Shown in pieces: positions 21,000 to 34,099 of a DNA stretch of 64,000 nt (its first letter is position 1; the number at the start of each line of letters is the position of its first letter). A program made the translations under genes and the position numbers. The notes beneath the pieces are model-generated. The model was not told the DNA's origin. It worked only from the letters and a program-made list of their open reading frames with translations, and did no database searches. Origin of the DNA: Rusavskia elegans (lineage: Eukaryota; Ascomycota; Lecanoromycetes; Teloschistales; Teloschistaceae); assembly GCA_011316305.1 (NCBI GenBank), contig SAUG01000034.1, positions 62,001 through 126,000 on the forward strand, read 5' to 3'.

Positions 21000-23900
21000 A
21001 TATAAATTCTATAAACGTCTAATATCTATAAATATAATTTACTTCCGTTAAATTCCGTCTTTTTATATTCTAGCTTACGTTTTTTTATTAGGGAATTATC
21101 CTAATTATATATCTCGATAAATTTTTAAACGTTTTCGAGATCTTTTTATAGCTGCTAGGAATTATATTTCTTTAGCTAACTAGCCTATTTAATTAGATAT
21201 TCGGCTTTTAGATCCTCGTCCTTTTTAGATTTTATAAATCTTTTATCTAAAATAGCTTCTATTTTCTATTCCTTTTTATTATTAATAAACTTAGATAATA
21301 GGTACTCTGGTAATTCGCTATTTTAACAGCGATAGAACTTTTTTAATAAAGATATATAAAAGATATTAATTATTATAGATTTTTAATCTGACTAGAAGAA
21401 CTAACCGATAAATCTAAAAGTCTATCTACTTTATAATCCGATATAAATCTATGAATTTAGAAATAATTTTCTATAATCATTTAAACTTTAAGTTTTTTAT
21501 AGATAATAGTATTAAATTACTAATTTTATATTCTATCGGTAGATATTTCTTATTATAATATTTAGTCTAGTTTATCTAAACTTTTTTCTAGTTTATATAT
21601 ATCGATTCGTATATCTTTTATAAATTTATAACTTTTTTCTTTACTGCCGGTACCTTTATATTTACTATCTCTCTTTCTACAGCGTTATTTTTAACGCCTT
21701 TAAATATTATATTAGAGTTATAGCCTATTACCGTTTCGAAAGAAGATAATTTTATAATATTATATTCGCTATTATTATAGACGAATATAGCTAAAAGTAG
21801 AAATTGAGTCTAGTTTTTCTATTTTTTATAAATATATACTTTAAAGTAATATTCCAGCAATTAATTCTATCTTTTTATCTATTTATCTATTTAAAGATAA
21901 AACGTAGTATTTAAACGACGTTTAATTTTTAGATAATAGTAGACTTCCGACTAGAATTCGCTTATAAAAAAAAAAGCTTCTATTATTAATAATCCTATTA
22001 AAAATAAATCCTTTATACTAAAATTTATAGATAATATACTCTGTAAAATTCTTTATATTAATCGTTTTACGATATAGGATATACCTCGCTATTTTAGTAA
22101 ATCGATCGACGGCTACTAGTACTAAATCTACTATACTTCGAAAATATCGAATAGATAATAATCTAGTAATAAAGTCTATCGCTATTTTCTTCTATAGCCG
22201 TATAAAATATAGAAGATTCTAAAACTTCCTATATAGTTTATATCTATAGACTTTAACTCGCTAATAGATATTATATATTTCTATATACTTTCTAATATAT
22301 TTAGGTAATTTCGGCCAGCTATAGCTATAACGAATAAACGATAAAGTTCGTTAATACCTAAAATATACAGCTATAAGATTATTATAGTATTTCGCTAGGA
22401 ACTCTATATATAGTACCTTATCTTCGGGTATATATAAAGACTTTTTATAAAAGAGAAAACTAGTTTCTACTTCTATATTCTATAGCCCGGCTTTCTTTTT
22501 CGATTTATATTTAATAGTCTGTATACGTTTCTGAATATCGGCGTCTCGATTTTAAAGCCAGATAAATGTATCGCGTATACTAGAAATTACTTTACTATAA
22601 GCTATTTTATTAATAGCAGCTTTCTACGCCGTTTAATATAGAATACCTAGGCTATAGTATATATTCCTAGCGATAGGGTTTATTCTATTATCGAGTCCTT
22701 TATCGGAAATAGTTATTACTAATCTATCGCTACCGCGTTAGCGGCCCGTTATATTCGGAAGTAATTTCGATATATAAAATATATCGCGTCCTTTCTATAA
22801 TAGTAAAAGGTTAATTCTATTATTTTTAGAATTTTTAGATTCTATTAAAGGTTTTCTAGGCCCTCTAGTTATACGCCTACGTAAAGCGTAATTAATTCGA
22901 ATCCTTTATAGAGTAAACGATTCGCTGCTAGATTAATATCTAGTAAAGTTTAGCTTCCGCTAAAATATAGATAGTATTATCTAGGTTTAAAGATTGATAT
23001 CTTTATAATTCGATCTTTTAGATAGCGAATTAGCTGGATTAGTTTTTTCTAGATAATAGAAAATATCGAAATCTATAGTAGCTAATTTAATAATCTAGCG
23101 ATATTATCGAATATTAAATTCTTTAATCTTTATAAAACTCTAAAGGTTATTATAATCTATTTAGATCTTAACTATATATTTCGCGCCTTCGAAATAATAT
23201 TTCTATTATTCGAAAACTTTAATAATAGTAAATAATTTCGTATTATAGATCTTATAGTTACGTTCGGTAGAAATAATTTTTTTTAACTAGAACGTAACTA
23301 GGCGCTAGCGACTATATTTATTAGATTAAAATATAATCCTAGCTAACCCGATTCTAGAAATATTAGTTTCGATATAGATTTCTTTTTCTAAATCGAAATA
23401 CTATAATATTCCGATAGTATTAAAAGCGTGCTTTAGTTTTTAAAAAGCTTTTTAGATTTTAAAGGTTTAGCGAAACGGTTCCGATTTTTTTCCGGCTACG
23501 TTTTTTATAAGTAAACTTATTAGAAGCGCTATAATCCGAAAATATTAGTAAATAAAGCGCCGGTAAAAATTTACGAACCCTAGAAAAATCTATATCTCGC
23601 GATAAATCTTTAGAACCGGCTATTTTTTAATAGTTACTATTCGTTCTAGGTCTATCGATATATTTTCCGTAAATATAATAAAGCCTAAAAATTTTATACT
23701 TTTAATATTAAACGTATATTTCTTAAAATTAAGATATAGTTATATATTCCGAAGCTTTCGAACGACCTGTTTAATATATTCCTAATATTCTTTTTCCGAA
23801 TTAGAAAAGATTAGGATATTATCCAGGTAGACTATATAGTATATATTAATTAACTCTTCTAAAACCCGATTAATATAGGTCTGGAATATTATAAATATAT

Positions 23901-24209
23901 TAGTAAAACCGAAAAGTATAATAAAATATTCGAAATATCTATATTTCGTATAAAACGCGGTTTTTTATTTATTATCTTTTTTAATCCGGATTCGATAGTA
24001 GGTATCTTTAATAATCGATCCAGGATCTTAGAAATAAAAAGTAAAAGATAACGGTTTTTAATTATTATTTTATTAAAATCTCTATAGTCGATATATATAC
24101 GAAAATTATTATCTTTTTTCGGTATAAAAAGGATTAGAACTCTTATAGAAGATATTAAATAACGAATCTAGCCCTTTTTTAAAGTACTATCTAGATAATT
24201 ACGCAGCTT
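21000..24209 (-). pseudogene. Gypsy-1 pol remnant: reverse transcriptase, then RNase H and integrase regions
   Basis: On the minus strand a frame reads GFTNIFIIFQTYINRVLEE, then YLDNILIFS (YLDN at 23818-23829) and a KQVVRKLR helix. This is the Ty3/Gypsy reverse-transcriptase palm, whose YLDD has become YLDN. RNase H and integrase are placed by position only, and internal stops are mostly TAA and TAG. The upstream part of pol is separated by the small element at 24210-24821. Confidence 0.75.
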
Positions 24210-24821
24210 TATCAGCATTTTCCAAAACCGGCTTGAAACCGGTTTCAGCTATCTTAGCCGTCTTAGCCGATTTTTAGCCGGTATAGCTGAAAGCGGCTTA
24301 TAAACGGCTTATTAGCCGATCTCGGGTATACCCGAAGCTACGTGGCTGCGCGGCTAAGACGGCTAAGCGGCTAAAATAGCTATAACCGGTTAAAAAGATT
24401 TAGAGATTCGATTTTAAATTCGTTTAAGTCCTTTTTAGTTAATAGGCCTATATACGCCTATATATACCGCTAGACTAGCTTTATCTAAATCGAAAATATT
24501 AGGTTTTTTTACTAGAATCTAACTAGATTAGGTCTAGTATAGTTTATTAAATAGATATTCAATTTCCGTTATTCCCGCTTTTAATAGTAGCCGTTAAATT
24601 TTATTTTCGAATTAGATTATATAGGTTTATTTTTAGCTTATATATAGATCCTATTTTAGGTTATTTATTAAATAGATATTCGTACTATAGATACTATTAG
24701 AACTTTAATCTATTAAAAATCTACTTTTTAGATTTTTAAATTATTTAGATTTTTAGATAATTTAGATTAAGATAGCTATTAGCCGGTATAATCTAAAAAT
24801 CCATTTTAGAATTCGCTGATA
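24210..24821 (+). mobile_element. Small TA-flanked element X, copy 1 (612 bp)
   Basis: It begins TATCAGCATTTTCC and ends GAATTCGCTGATA, giving TCAGC terminal inversions inside TA dinucleotides, as expected of Tc1/mariner-type insertion. The left subterminal part is packed with GGCTAAGACGGCT-type words on both strands and a CGGGTATACCCG palindrome. No coding capacity. It splits Gypsy-1 pol. Confidence 0.75.
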
Positions 24822-27786
24822 TTATCGAACTCGCGTTTAGATAGGCTATAAATTAGGCTATATAGCGGATTTCGCCTATTTAGTTTAATTATATAATCGG
24901 TATTTTTAAACGGCAGTAGAAAATCTATTAGATATATATTATAAGTTTCGATTTCCTTATATATAGGTTCCGGAATCGTCGGTTCGGGCCGCTATAGATT
25001 TTTATCGTCTTTATTTTTGTCGGCGCCGTTAACTTCTATCTATATAATAGTATTATTATTAGATTTCGTATATACGGCGGTAATCGATATTATATATACT
25101 AATATATACTTTTCGGCGCGTAACGCGCGAATAAAGATTACCGATAAATTAATATTAAAACGAGTTAACCGTTTTATCTTTATCTAGTTATTTTATTCTA
25201 CTTCGTTATAGATAGAATATCGCTATTATTCTAATCTAAGGTTTATATCTATATATATTTAATATAAAGCTGGTATACCTAGAAGGATACTCTATTTATC
25301 GGTTATATCTAGAATATAGAATCGCGATATATAAATTTTCCGACAGTTTTAACTATCTATCGTTATCTAGTTTAAATTATATACTCTATAACAGGCAGTA
25401 CGTTAACTTCTAATCTATTAAAAATAGGATTTCTCGGCTCTTTAGACTGGTTCTAGATCGTATTAAATAATAAAAGATTAGAAAACGATATTAATCTAGA
25501 AGCCTAGATCTAGAAATACTTTAATTCTATTATACTCTTTTATTAGTAACTTAATAAATATTCTTATTAGAAGGCCGTTCCTTACTTTAATTTATTTATT
25601 CTAGACTGTTATTAAAACTATAACTAACCCTTTTAGTTTTTTAATTAGTTAATATTACTAGGATTACCTTTCGTCGTATTAATAGTAGGTTTTTTAAAAA
25701 ATATATTACCGTTATTATAAAAGTTATTAGACCCCCGATTACTTTAGCTTTAGTCTTGGTTCTTAGAATAACTCTTAGACTAATAATCTATATTACTATA
25801 AATAAAATATATACTAGATTTATCGTCTCGTTTATATTTTCTAGAATTAGTATTACTAATATTAGAAGTATCCCTTCTACCGACGCTATTCCGACCGTTC
25901 CGTAATCGGCCTCCCCGGTTCCTATTTTCGAAGCCTCGAAAATTTCCTTTACTATACGGAAGTAGATTAGATCTTTTAATAGAAAAGTTCTACTATTAAT
26001 CTAGCGTCGCCTTACCTATATTCTTTTATCGGATATATCAGCGAATTCTAAAATGGATTTTTAGATTAGACCGGCTAACAGCTATCTTAATCTAAATAAT
26101 CTAAAAATCTAAATAATCTAAAAATATAAAAAGTAGATTTTCGATAGATTAAAGCTCTAATAGTATCTATAGTACGAATATTTATTAAATAAATAGCCTA
26201 AAATAGAATCTATATATAAGCTAAAAATAAACCTATATAATCTAATTTAAAAATAAGGTTTAGCGGCTATTACTAAAAGCGGAAATAATAGAAGTCGAAT
26301 ATCTATATAATAAACTACGCTAGACCTAATCTAGTTAGATTCTAGTAAAGAAATCTAATATTTTCGATCTAGACGAAGCTAGCCTAGTATTATATATAGG
26401 CGTATATAGGCCTACTAACTACTAAAAGGACTTAAACAAGTTTAAAATCGAATTTTTGATTTTTCTTAGCCGTTTTAGCTATTTAGCTATTTTAGCCGTC
26501 TTAGCCGCGTAGCTACGTAGCTTCGGGTATACCCGAAACCGACTGATAAGCCGCTTTCAGCCGGTACCGGCTAAAAACCGGCTAAGACGGCTAAGACGGC
26601 TGAAACCGACTTCAAGCCGGTTTTGGAAAATGCTGATATAGCCTAAGCTACCTACTTATTATAGCTGAAATCTTTTAATTTCGCGCTTTAAACTCGTATA
26701 GTATACTGCAGCTCCGGACGAATTTTAAAAAGGAAAAAGATCGAATACTATTTTTCCGATAAAGGAAGCAGCTAGACTTCTAATAATATAAGAAAATTAT
26801 AGAATTCTAGAATATCCTAATCTTTATTTTCTATCGTACGAAGATACTTCGTCGCGCTATCTAATAAACGAGATTTAGGATTAGTAGTAAAATTTAAAAG
26901 GAAATCTATAAACTTATCTTATAATATACTATTAAAGATATTTTTATCGATAAAAAATTCCTTTTTTTCGAGCTAACGGCTTAACTTTTAACTTTTAATA
27001 AAGTTCTAAACCTATCGAAATTAATCCGTATAAATAGATAAAATATCGGACTTATAAAACTAATTTCTATAGAATTCGACCTATTTATAGTATTTTTTAA
27101 AAATTATTCTATCGCTGTACTTTTCAGGCTCTTTAATTTTAAACTTTAATAAAGTTTAGAGCGCTCGCGAAGACCTAATAGCTAGTTTAAAGAAAGGTTA
27201 ATAGGTATTTAAAATATAATTCGGATCTATTATATAGAGAACCTCTACCCTATAACGTACTTTTAAAAGAGTCTTTTTTTTCGCTGCTATTTAAACCTCT
27301 AAGGCTCGAAGCTCTTTATTATTATCAGACTTATCGCTATTATCTCTACTATTATTCGGATTATTCGGGTTATTACTACTATTAGATAGTTAGCCCGGAA
27401 AGATTTCTAACGAAATATTTCTATTAGACTATAATTAACTATTAAATAGCTACTATTAATAGATTTAGCCGCCGGAAATAATATAGTCTCCCGACGTACT
27501 AGTAATAAAATTATTATAAAATTCCGATTAGTTTTCCGGAATAATAGAAAATAATCTAGAATTTTCTTTATTAGATATTTTTAGAGTAGACGGATTATAT
27601 TCGTTAGATTAATCCGTAATATCTATAATCCGCGGCTTAATTACTTTAGCGCTAGCTTAAAGTAGTTCTATTTAAGGTACTTTACTACGGCTATAGCTAC
27701 TACGAGTACTACGCGTCGACGTTAATAAAGTCGTACTATAAATAATATATATCGAGCTAAAAACGTTTAAAATAATAAATTAAAAC
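24822..27786 (-). pseudogene. Gypsy-1 gag and protease region, RIP-dead
   Basis: By position between the 5' LTR and reverse transcriptase this should be gag plus protease. It is interrupted by element X copy 2 (26036-26638). GC is a little higher than in the surrounding elements, but every frame is broken and no zinc knuckle was confirmed. Confidence 0.5.
26036..26638 (-). mobile_element. Small TA-flanked element X, copy 2 (603 bp), inverted
   Basis: Inverted copy of 24210-24821. It begins TATCAGCGAATTC and ends AAAATGCTGATA. It shares the GGCTAAGACGGCTAAGACGG array and the CGGGTATACCCG palindrome. Both copies sit in one Gypsy-1 element and are among the less mutated repeats here. Confidence 0.78.
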
Positions 27787-28025
27787 TATTAAATAAATAT
27801 ATTCCTAGAGCAGTATATAATTATAGACCAGACGAAAGGTATATTATAGAACTAATTTATACTCTAAAAAGACTAGGATATTGTCTAGTAATAAAGGAAA
27901 GGAAAAAGTAGGAAAGAATCGAAATCCGATACGCTAGCGACGTTCTAGCGACTAGGCGGCGAGCCTCGTTTCCAAACGTTCTAATTATATTTCCAGAATC
28001 TATATAACGCGTTTGGCGTTTTATA
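27787..28025 (-). repeat. Gypsy-1 5' LTR
   Basis: 239 bp, the same length as the 3' LTR. A 63-codon minus-strand frame inside it (27857-28048) is an accident of the LTR sequence and is not a gene. Confidence 0.88.
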
Positions 28026-28204
28026 AAAACTGTTTTTAGTCGTTTCAAAATATATATAATATTATATTTAATTCGTATTAATTTACTAATAATAATCTAT
28101 TTTTATTAATTTTAAAAATACTATTACTAAAAACTTCTTTTATTTTTATATAATTACTTCTTCGATTTAGAACGTCTATATTTCTATTTTTTTTTATCTA
28201 AAAT

Positions 28205-28632
28205 TAGACTGGCTACTTCGAGTCGGATTTCCGTCGAACCGTCGGACCCGACCCGATTTTTTAGCGAGTTAAACCGGTTCGACCTGCTAAACGATTAGGT
28301 CCGAATCGAATTCGGATATCCGATAGAAATTAACTAAACTTTTTTATTTAATTAAATAATAATATAATATAATAATTAATAAATTTATTAATAATATATA
28401 AAAGTAATATAATTAGATAATATATATAATCTAACTAGAATCTTTCTAGCTAGTATAATTAATTAATTAGAATTTTTTTAAATTATTTATATAACTTTTA
28501 TATTAGAATTATATTTTTATACTAGAATTTAGTATTTTAGTAGATCGGATCGGGTTAACTAACCCGGATTTAAAATCCGGTCGGATCGGATTAGCTAATC
28601 CGGATTCGAAACCCGATTTAACGGCCAGTCTA
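28205..28632. mobile_element. Small hAT-type element, 428 bp
   Basis: Begins TAGACTGGCTACTTCG and ends ACGGCCAGTCTA. TSD TCTAAAAT (28197-28204) and TTTAAAAT (28633-28640). Inserted in G-b. Confidence 0.87.
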
Positions 28633-28768
28633 TTTAAAATATAGTATATTATAAATTTATATTAACCGAAAAGTTTAGACTATTGTATTTATTTTCTATT
28701 AAATAATTTTATTATTATAAAATATAGAAGATTTTTATAGTTTATAAAAATCATTAATTTTAGTAATC

Positions 28769-29258
28769 TATTATAAATACAGACGACGTGCTTTCAAAAA
28801 CGCGGTAGTATTTAATATAGCGCTAGATTTTCTATTACGCTTTAATAAATAAAGGTATATATAACGGTTTTAATATTAGTACTAAGGAATATTTTTGTAG
28901 TTTTAATAAATAAATACTATAAATACCCTGATTTTAGTTATTTTAGTAAGTAAATATTCTAAAGACAGGCTATTTAAATCATTTTAGTAAGTAAATATTC
29001 TAAAATAAAGCTGGCTTAGTCGTTTTAATTAGTAAATAATCTAAATAATAGAAGATTTTATAATCTATATAGATTTCGAACTCGACATTTTTATAGCTCG
29101 TATTTAATTTATTAGTTATCGCTATATACTACTTTGGTAATTCAATTAATTTATTTTTAGTTTAATTTAAATAATTATTCGTTATATTTCCGTTTATAGA
29201 TATACTAATAAATCTAACCAATTTTTAGAAATACTAGATTCCAGATAGTTTTATAATA
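28769..29258 (+). repeat. Solo LTR of Gypsy G family inserted in G-b, 490 bp
   Basis: Begins TATTATAAATACAGACG and ends TTTATAATA. The 5 bp TSD TAATC is perfect (28764-28768 and 29259-29263). Orientation is opposite to G-b's own LTRs, so it is a later insertion reduced to a solo LTR. The uninterrupted site is visible in G-a near 44080. Confidence 0.85.
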
Positions 29259-29263
29259 TAATC

Positions 29264-30641
29264 TTTCGGTATATATTTTCTATTATTTTAGTATAACTAC
29301 TATAACTAGTAATTCTTTATTATAGATATTATAGTTTTATTTTACTAGCGATAATTTCTTTAATATATATACTATTAAATACTTTTTACTATTATATTAT
29401 TATAGAAGATATATATCTATAATAAAATTTAATAAATCCGTTTCTATTAATAATAGTTTTTTTAAATTAAATATTTTAAATACTAGATCCTTTATATATT
29501 CTTTTTTAAAATTTATAAATATCTATTATTCTTTTTATTTCTAATATTATTTAGTAGTATCTTTTATTAAAATTATTAGAATAAAAACTCTTTTAAAATA
29601 GTTTTTAATAAACTTTCGATTATAGTTTATAAATCTAAAAAAAACTTTAGATTTTTTTAATATTTATTAGTATTTCCTATTCTATAATAGCTTTTAGTTT
29701 ACTAGAGTCGATATATAATCCGTTTCGTCCTATAATAAATTTTAGAAAGTTAATTTTTTTTTTATAAAATTTATATTTTTCTGGTTTAAAATATAAATTT
29801 TTTTTTTTTTAGATAATCGAGAATTTTACTAATATATTATTTATATTTTTCGAATATTTTAGAAAAAATTAGAATATTATTAAAATAGGTAATAATAAAT
29901 ATATTTAGATATTTTTTAAATATATTGATAATTATATTCTAATATATTACCGGGGCGTTTATAAATTTAAATAGTATAACGATATATTTATAATAATTAT
30001 ACTATATATAGAAAACTATTTTCTTTTTTTTTTCGGCTTTTATTTATATAAAATTATATATTTTTCGAAAATCGAATTTTATAAAATATTATATTCTAGA
30101 AAGTCTATTTTAAAATTCGCTAATATTTAGTAGTAGATATCGATTTTTAATTATAATATTATTTAACTTCTGATAATTAATATATAGATGGAATATTCCG
30201 TCCTTTTTAAATATAAAAAAGATCTAATATCCTACCGATAATTAAAATTTTCTAATAAATCTCTTTTTTATATTTTTATTTAAGTATTTATAGAATATTC
30301 CGAGCTCTATTGCGGATAATAGATAGATAGGTCTAATTATAGATTATTTATCTGGTTTATCTGACTTCGTTTCTTTATAAAGTTTTTATCCGAAGTTATA
30401 ATTGAATTATTATATATATACGATTCATTACCGTAGTTTTTATACGATAATAATAATTATTATTTATATAGCTAAAAACTTTCGCAGTTAAAGGAAATAG
30501 TTAAATAAGATTTATAGCGTAGTTAATCGTTTTTATTCTATTATATCTTTTATTTAATTACTATTTCTTTTTTATAATTCCTTTATATTACTTCGAAATC
30601 CGTACGATTATAAACTACTAATATAGTTTCCAAGACTATTT
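29264..30641 (-). pseudogene. G-b pol remnant: reverse transcriptase
   Basis: A minus-strand frame reads ITYFNNILIFSKIFE, the Gypsy reverse-transcriptase palm with YFDD changed to YFNN (29876-29887). It is followed by a lysine-rich helix and a NFIKKK-like string. The same segment is present in G-a at about 45100-45605 plus 53934-54310. Inactive: catalytic aspartates lost and stops throughout. Confidence 0.75.
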
Positions 30642-31183
30642 TAGATTGATTATTTCGGATCGGATTCCTGTCGGTATCTCGGAAATTTAACTCGAATTTT
30701 AATAAATTAATTTAACCCGACCTACTAAACGGTATAGATCGGTTTCTAAAATTAGAATTAAAAATCGGATCGGATTATAAAATAGATACTAATAGAAATT
30801 TAATCCGATTGACTAAACCTTTTATATATAATATAATATTATAAATTGATAATTAATTAATATAATAATTTAATATTTATTAAAATAATATATTCAGATA
30901 CTATATTTAGTCTAACTAGAAGTCTTCTAGCTAGTTTAATTAATAAACTAGAATTTTTTTAAATAGATAGATATAATTTTATACTAGAGTTATACTTTTA
31001 TACTAGGGTTTAGCGGTTTTAATAGATCGAATCCGGAAATCCGAGTTCGACCCGAAACCGAATTAGTTTAATATTTAAAAAAATCGGAACCGACTTAGTT
31101 CGGTATCTAGAAAAGTTAGAACCGATTCGGTTCGAATTTAGAATACGAATTCGGGTTCGAAACCCGATCCGACGGCCAGTTTA
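30642..31183. mobile_element. Small hAT-type element, 542 bp form
   Basis: Begins TAGATTGATTATTTCGG and ends CGACGGCCAGTTTA. TSD GACTATTT (30634-30641) and GACTATCT (31184-31191). It has longer GC-rich subterminal regions than the ~430 bp members and matches MITE-2. Confidence 0.85.
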
Positions 31184-31191
31184 GACTATCT

Positions 31192-32112
31192 ACTAGGCGG
31201 TAATACTATCTTTTATCTTCGTTATTTCGTTTTCGTCTACGGTTGTATCCGAATCTAGACGGTCTATTAATCTATCTAGATATTCGACTATTAACCTATC
31301 TAAATATTCGATTACTATTAATTTAACTGCTAGTTTAACTGTTAGTTTAAATTCCTACTCGAATTATAATAGAATAAAGGTTTTTACTAGAAATTTAATA
31401 CGGTCGCTAAAGCTATATAACTCCGGCGAATTCGGAATATTAAATTTTAGTATCGTATTTAAAATTACCGGATTCTAGAATTCGAAGTCCGTTATAATAG
31501 GCGAACTGGCGAGGACTCGATCGACGTAATTAAATAGCTCGAATTCGACGATTTTAAATTCTATTTCTTTAAATTAGAAAGATATAATCGTGGTTATAGT
31601 ATTAGTAGAGATTTTATATATATTAGCCTGCAATCTGGACTATTACGGAAAATACGTACGTTAGATACGATAGTAGATACTAGTAAAAAAAGACGAAGAA
31701 AAAGCGACTATAAAGTATATATATATACGAAAATTCTGCTATATTATATTTTAAATAAGTTATAGAAATTTATATTATAAATGTATTACGGAATAGATTC
31801 GAATTAATTTTATATAATTTTTTGGTTTAAGTTAATTAGATTAAAATACTAGTTTTTATATCGTATATTAAAAAAACAAATAAAATAATAAATCTGACTT
31901 TATAGTTCTATATTTAATATTTAGATAGTTCTTTTATAATTATCTCTTTCCGAAATAAATTTATCTAATTTTTATATTTATCTAGAATCTTTTTTAATAG
32001 ATTTTTTTTTAATTTTTTATTAGATAGTATAGAGTTTTCGAAAGGTTTATAATTCTTTTTTCTATTTCAATTTTATTAATCTAGCTAACTTTTACCGGTA
32101 TCTAACGAATCG
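31192..32112 (-). pseudogene. Unassigned retroelement coding remnant
   Basis: On the minus strand a stretch near 31400-31570 reads coherently in adjacent frames, with SSP, then FEFQNP and a LYSF-like string, resembling the start of a retroelement Gag. GC is higher than in the neighbouring dead elements. It does not align with the gag of G-b, so it may belong to another nested element with unseen borders. Confidence 0.35.
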
Positions 32113-32120
32113 GACCTAAA

Positions 32121-32548
32121 TAGACTGACCGTTAGATCGGGTTTCGAATCCGGGTTAGTTAATCCGATCCGACCGGATTTCGAATCCGGGTTAGCTAATC
32201 CGACTCGACCCGCTAAAATACTAAGGCCTAATATAAAAATATAATTCTAGTATAAAAGTTATACGAATAATTTAAAAAAATTCTAATTAATTAATTACGT
32301 TAGCTAAAAAGGTTCTAATTAGATTATTTATATTATCTAATTATATTATTTATATATATAAATAATTAATTAATTAATTTTTATTTTATATTATTAATTA
32401 GTTTAATAAAAAGATTTAGTAGGTTCCTATTAGGTACCCGAATTCGACTCGAACCTAATCGCTTAGCGGGTCGAACCAGTTCGACTCGTTAAAAAATCGG
32501 GTCGGATCCGACGGTTCGACGGAAATTCGATACGAAATAGTCAATTTA
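32121..32548. mobile_element. Small hAT-type element, 428 bp
   Basis: Begins TAGACTGACCGTTAGATCGG and ends GAAATAGTCAATTTA. TSD GACCTAAA (32113-32120) and AATCTAAA (32549-32556) differ by two transitions. Confidence 0.82.
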
Positions 32549-33047
32549 AATCTAAATAGTTTTTAGTTATTTTTTTTCGAAACTATAAATTCGCGTTTTA
32601 TATTCGACTTTTTATCTATCCGAAATTACTATTTTAGTATAGATTAGATACTTCCTATATAGAAATATCGTTTAAAGCTAAATATTCTTTTTTTCTATCT
32701 TAGAAGCAAATAGCTGTTCCTGAACAGTATATTGATGACTAATCAATGTCTGATTGGTTAGAATCTCGTCATTCTTGAAAACTCCTCGAAGACGTTCCTT
32801 TGGTGGTTAATTTAAACGAATTAGGAGTTAGCTCGCTGTATTACGTAATCAAGAGTTATATATAAACTTCGAGTTTAGCTAAAACTAGGCCTATCTAGTA
32901 ACTAGAAGCCCACTAGTGATAAATTTACCTATAGATTACTCGTTAATAACGAATTTAATTTTCAACATCGGTTCAACATCTAGTTAACAGCGAGTTTTTA
33001 TACTAGCTTTAATAATAAAATAGGCCTAAAAATAAGCTAACATATAG

Positions 33048-33227
33048 ATCACGTGACTATCTAGCCTGATTCGTCGAATTTGGTACTCTAGGTACTCTAT
33101 AAAAGGCGTAAAAATCGGATGAAAATTTTTAAAAAAGAGGTTTTTACGGGATTCGAACTCCGAACTGCTTAGTAATCAGAATTAGTAATAAGAATTCTAT
33201 TAGGTGAGATTCAGAAAGTCACGTGAT
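33048..33227. repeat. Short inverted-repeat element with CACGTG ends, 180 bp
   Basis: Perfect 11 bp terminal inversion: ATCACGTGACT at the left and AGTCACGTGAT at the right. It encloses a minus-strand T-arm-like sequence. No clear TSD. Could be a tiny MITE or tRNA-derived element. Confidence 0.55.
33138..33190 (-). tRNA. Degenerate tRNA-like 3' half
   Basis: On the minus strand GGAGTTCGAATCCC matches a pol III B-box and T-loop, preceded by a possible anticodon arm CTGATTACTAAGCAG. T-stem pairing is poor and the 5' half is not recognisable, so this is at most a tRNA-derived remnant. Confidence 0.3.
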
Positions 33228-34099
33228 ATGGAATTAATCTATTTATCTAATCTATACTAATATTACTGATTTATTAATTACGCGAAAATCGTTTATTTAT
33301 ATTATAGTTTTTTAGAAAGTTAATATTCGAACTTCTAGTTTACTTTAACTTCTAGTTAACTTCGAGTAAATATTAGATGGATTTCTAGTAAACTCGTTAT
33401 TTTAATCTATTATTAATTAATTTATTGCTAACAAATAATTTAAATAAATTTACTATTAAATAAAACGGCGATTTCTTTTAAAACTTCTAGTAATTTCGAA
33501 CTATCGAATAATTTAGAATCGATATAATGTTTTTATAAACTAGATTTTAACTTTTAATAGATTGTAAATTAATATAACGTTTTAGATAATTTTATATTGA
33601 CGTTTTATTCAAAAACGGATACTTGCCTCTAAGTAGACTGGCCGTCGGATCGGGTTTCGAACCCGGCTTGGAGGAACCGATTCGACCCGAGTCGGTTCCG
33701 ACTTTTCCAGGTACCGAACCGAATCGGGTCGAATTATTCTAGATACCGACCCGACTCGGTTCCGGGTCGAACCCGGGTTTCCGGGTTCGACCTATTAAAA
33801 CCGCTAAGACCTTCTTTCCTATATTATAATACTAAGAAATCCCCGCTTTTACTATAAAGTTAGGTTAATACTTTAGATACTATTTAGATAGACGTCGATT
33901 CCTTCCTACTAAATAGTAAATAATAATTAAAGTTAATATCTATATATTTATAATACCCTTCTATATTATCTATTACCTAAAAATAAGTCGTATTAACTTT
34001 AAATCTTTAAAATATCTAATCCTTCTACGCCTAGTAAGGTTTTCTCCGACGGGTCCTCTCTAGATAAGATCTATCCTAACTAGTCTATAAGCCAGGCGG

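Larger units (their letters stand above)
18381..28025 (-). mobile_element. Gypsy-1 LTR retrotransposon, 9.6 kb
   Basis: LTRs of exactly 239 bp lie at 18381-18619 and 27787-28025. Flanks GGAAC (18376-18380) and AAAAC (28026-28030) match as a TSD after RIP. The uninterrupted G-a sequence near 43785 reads AAAAC within the same context, confirming the insertion point. A Gypsy reverse transcriptase lies on the minus strand near 23.8 kb. Two small TA-flanked elements are inserted. About 2.4 kb between pol and the 3' LTR is unexplained. Confidence 0.88.
32557..33633. other. RIP-light patch without a gene
   Basis: Sequence at about 32690-33230 keeps many CA and TG words, unlike its surroundings. No frame of useful length. 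It contains the inverted-repeat element at 33048-33227 and ends at the large hAT element. Confidence 0.5.

Noticed and set aside
27857..28048. 63-codon minus-strand frame
   Set aside because: It lies almost wholly within the Gypsy-1 5' LTR and is not coding.
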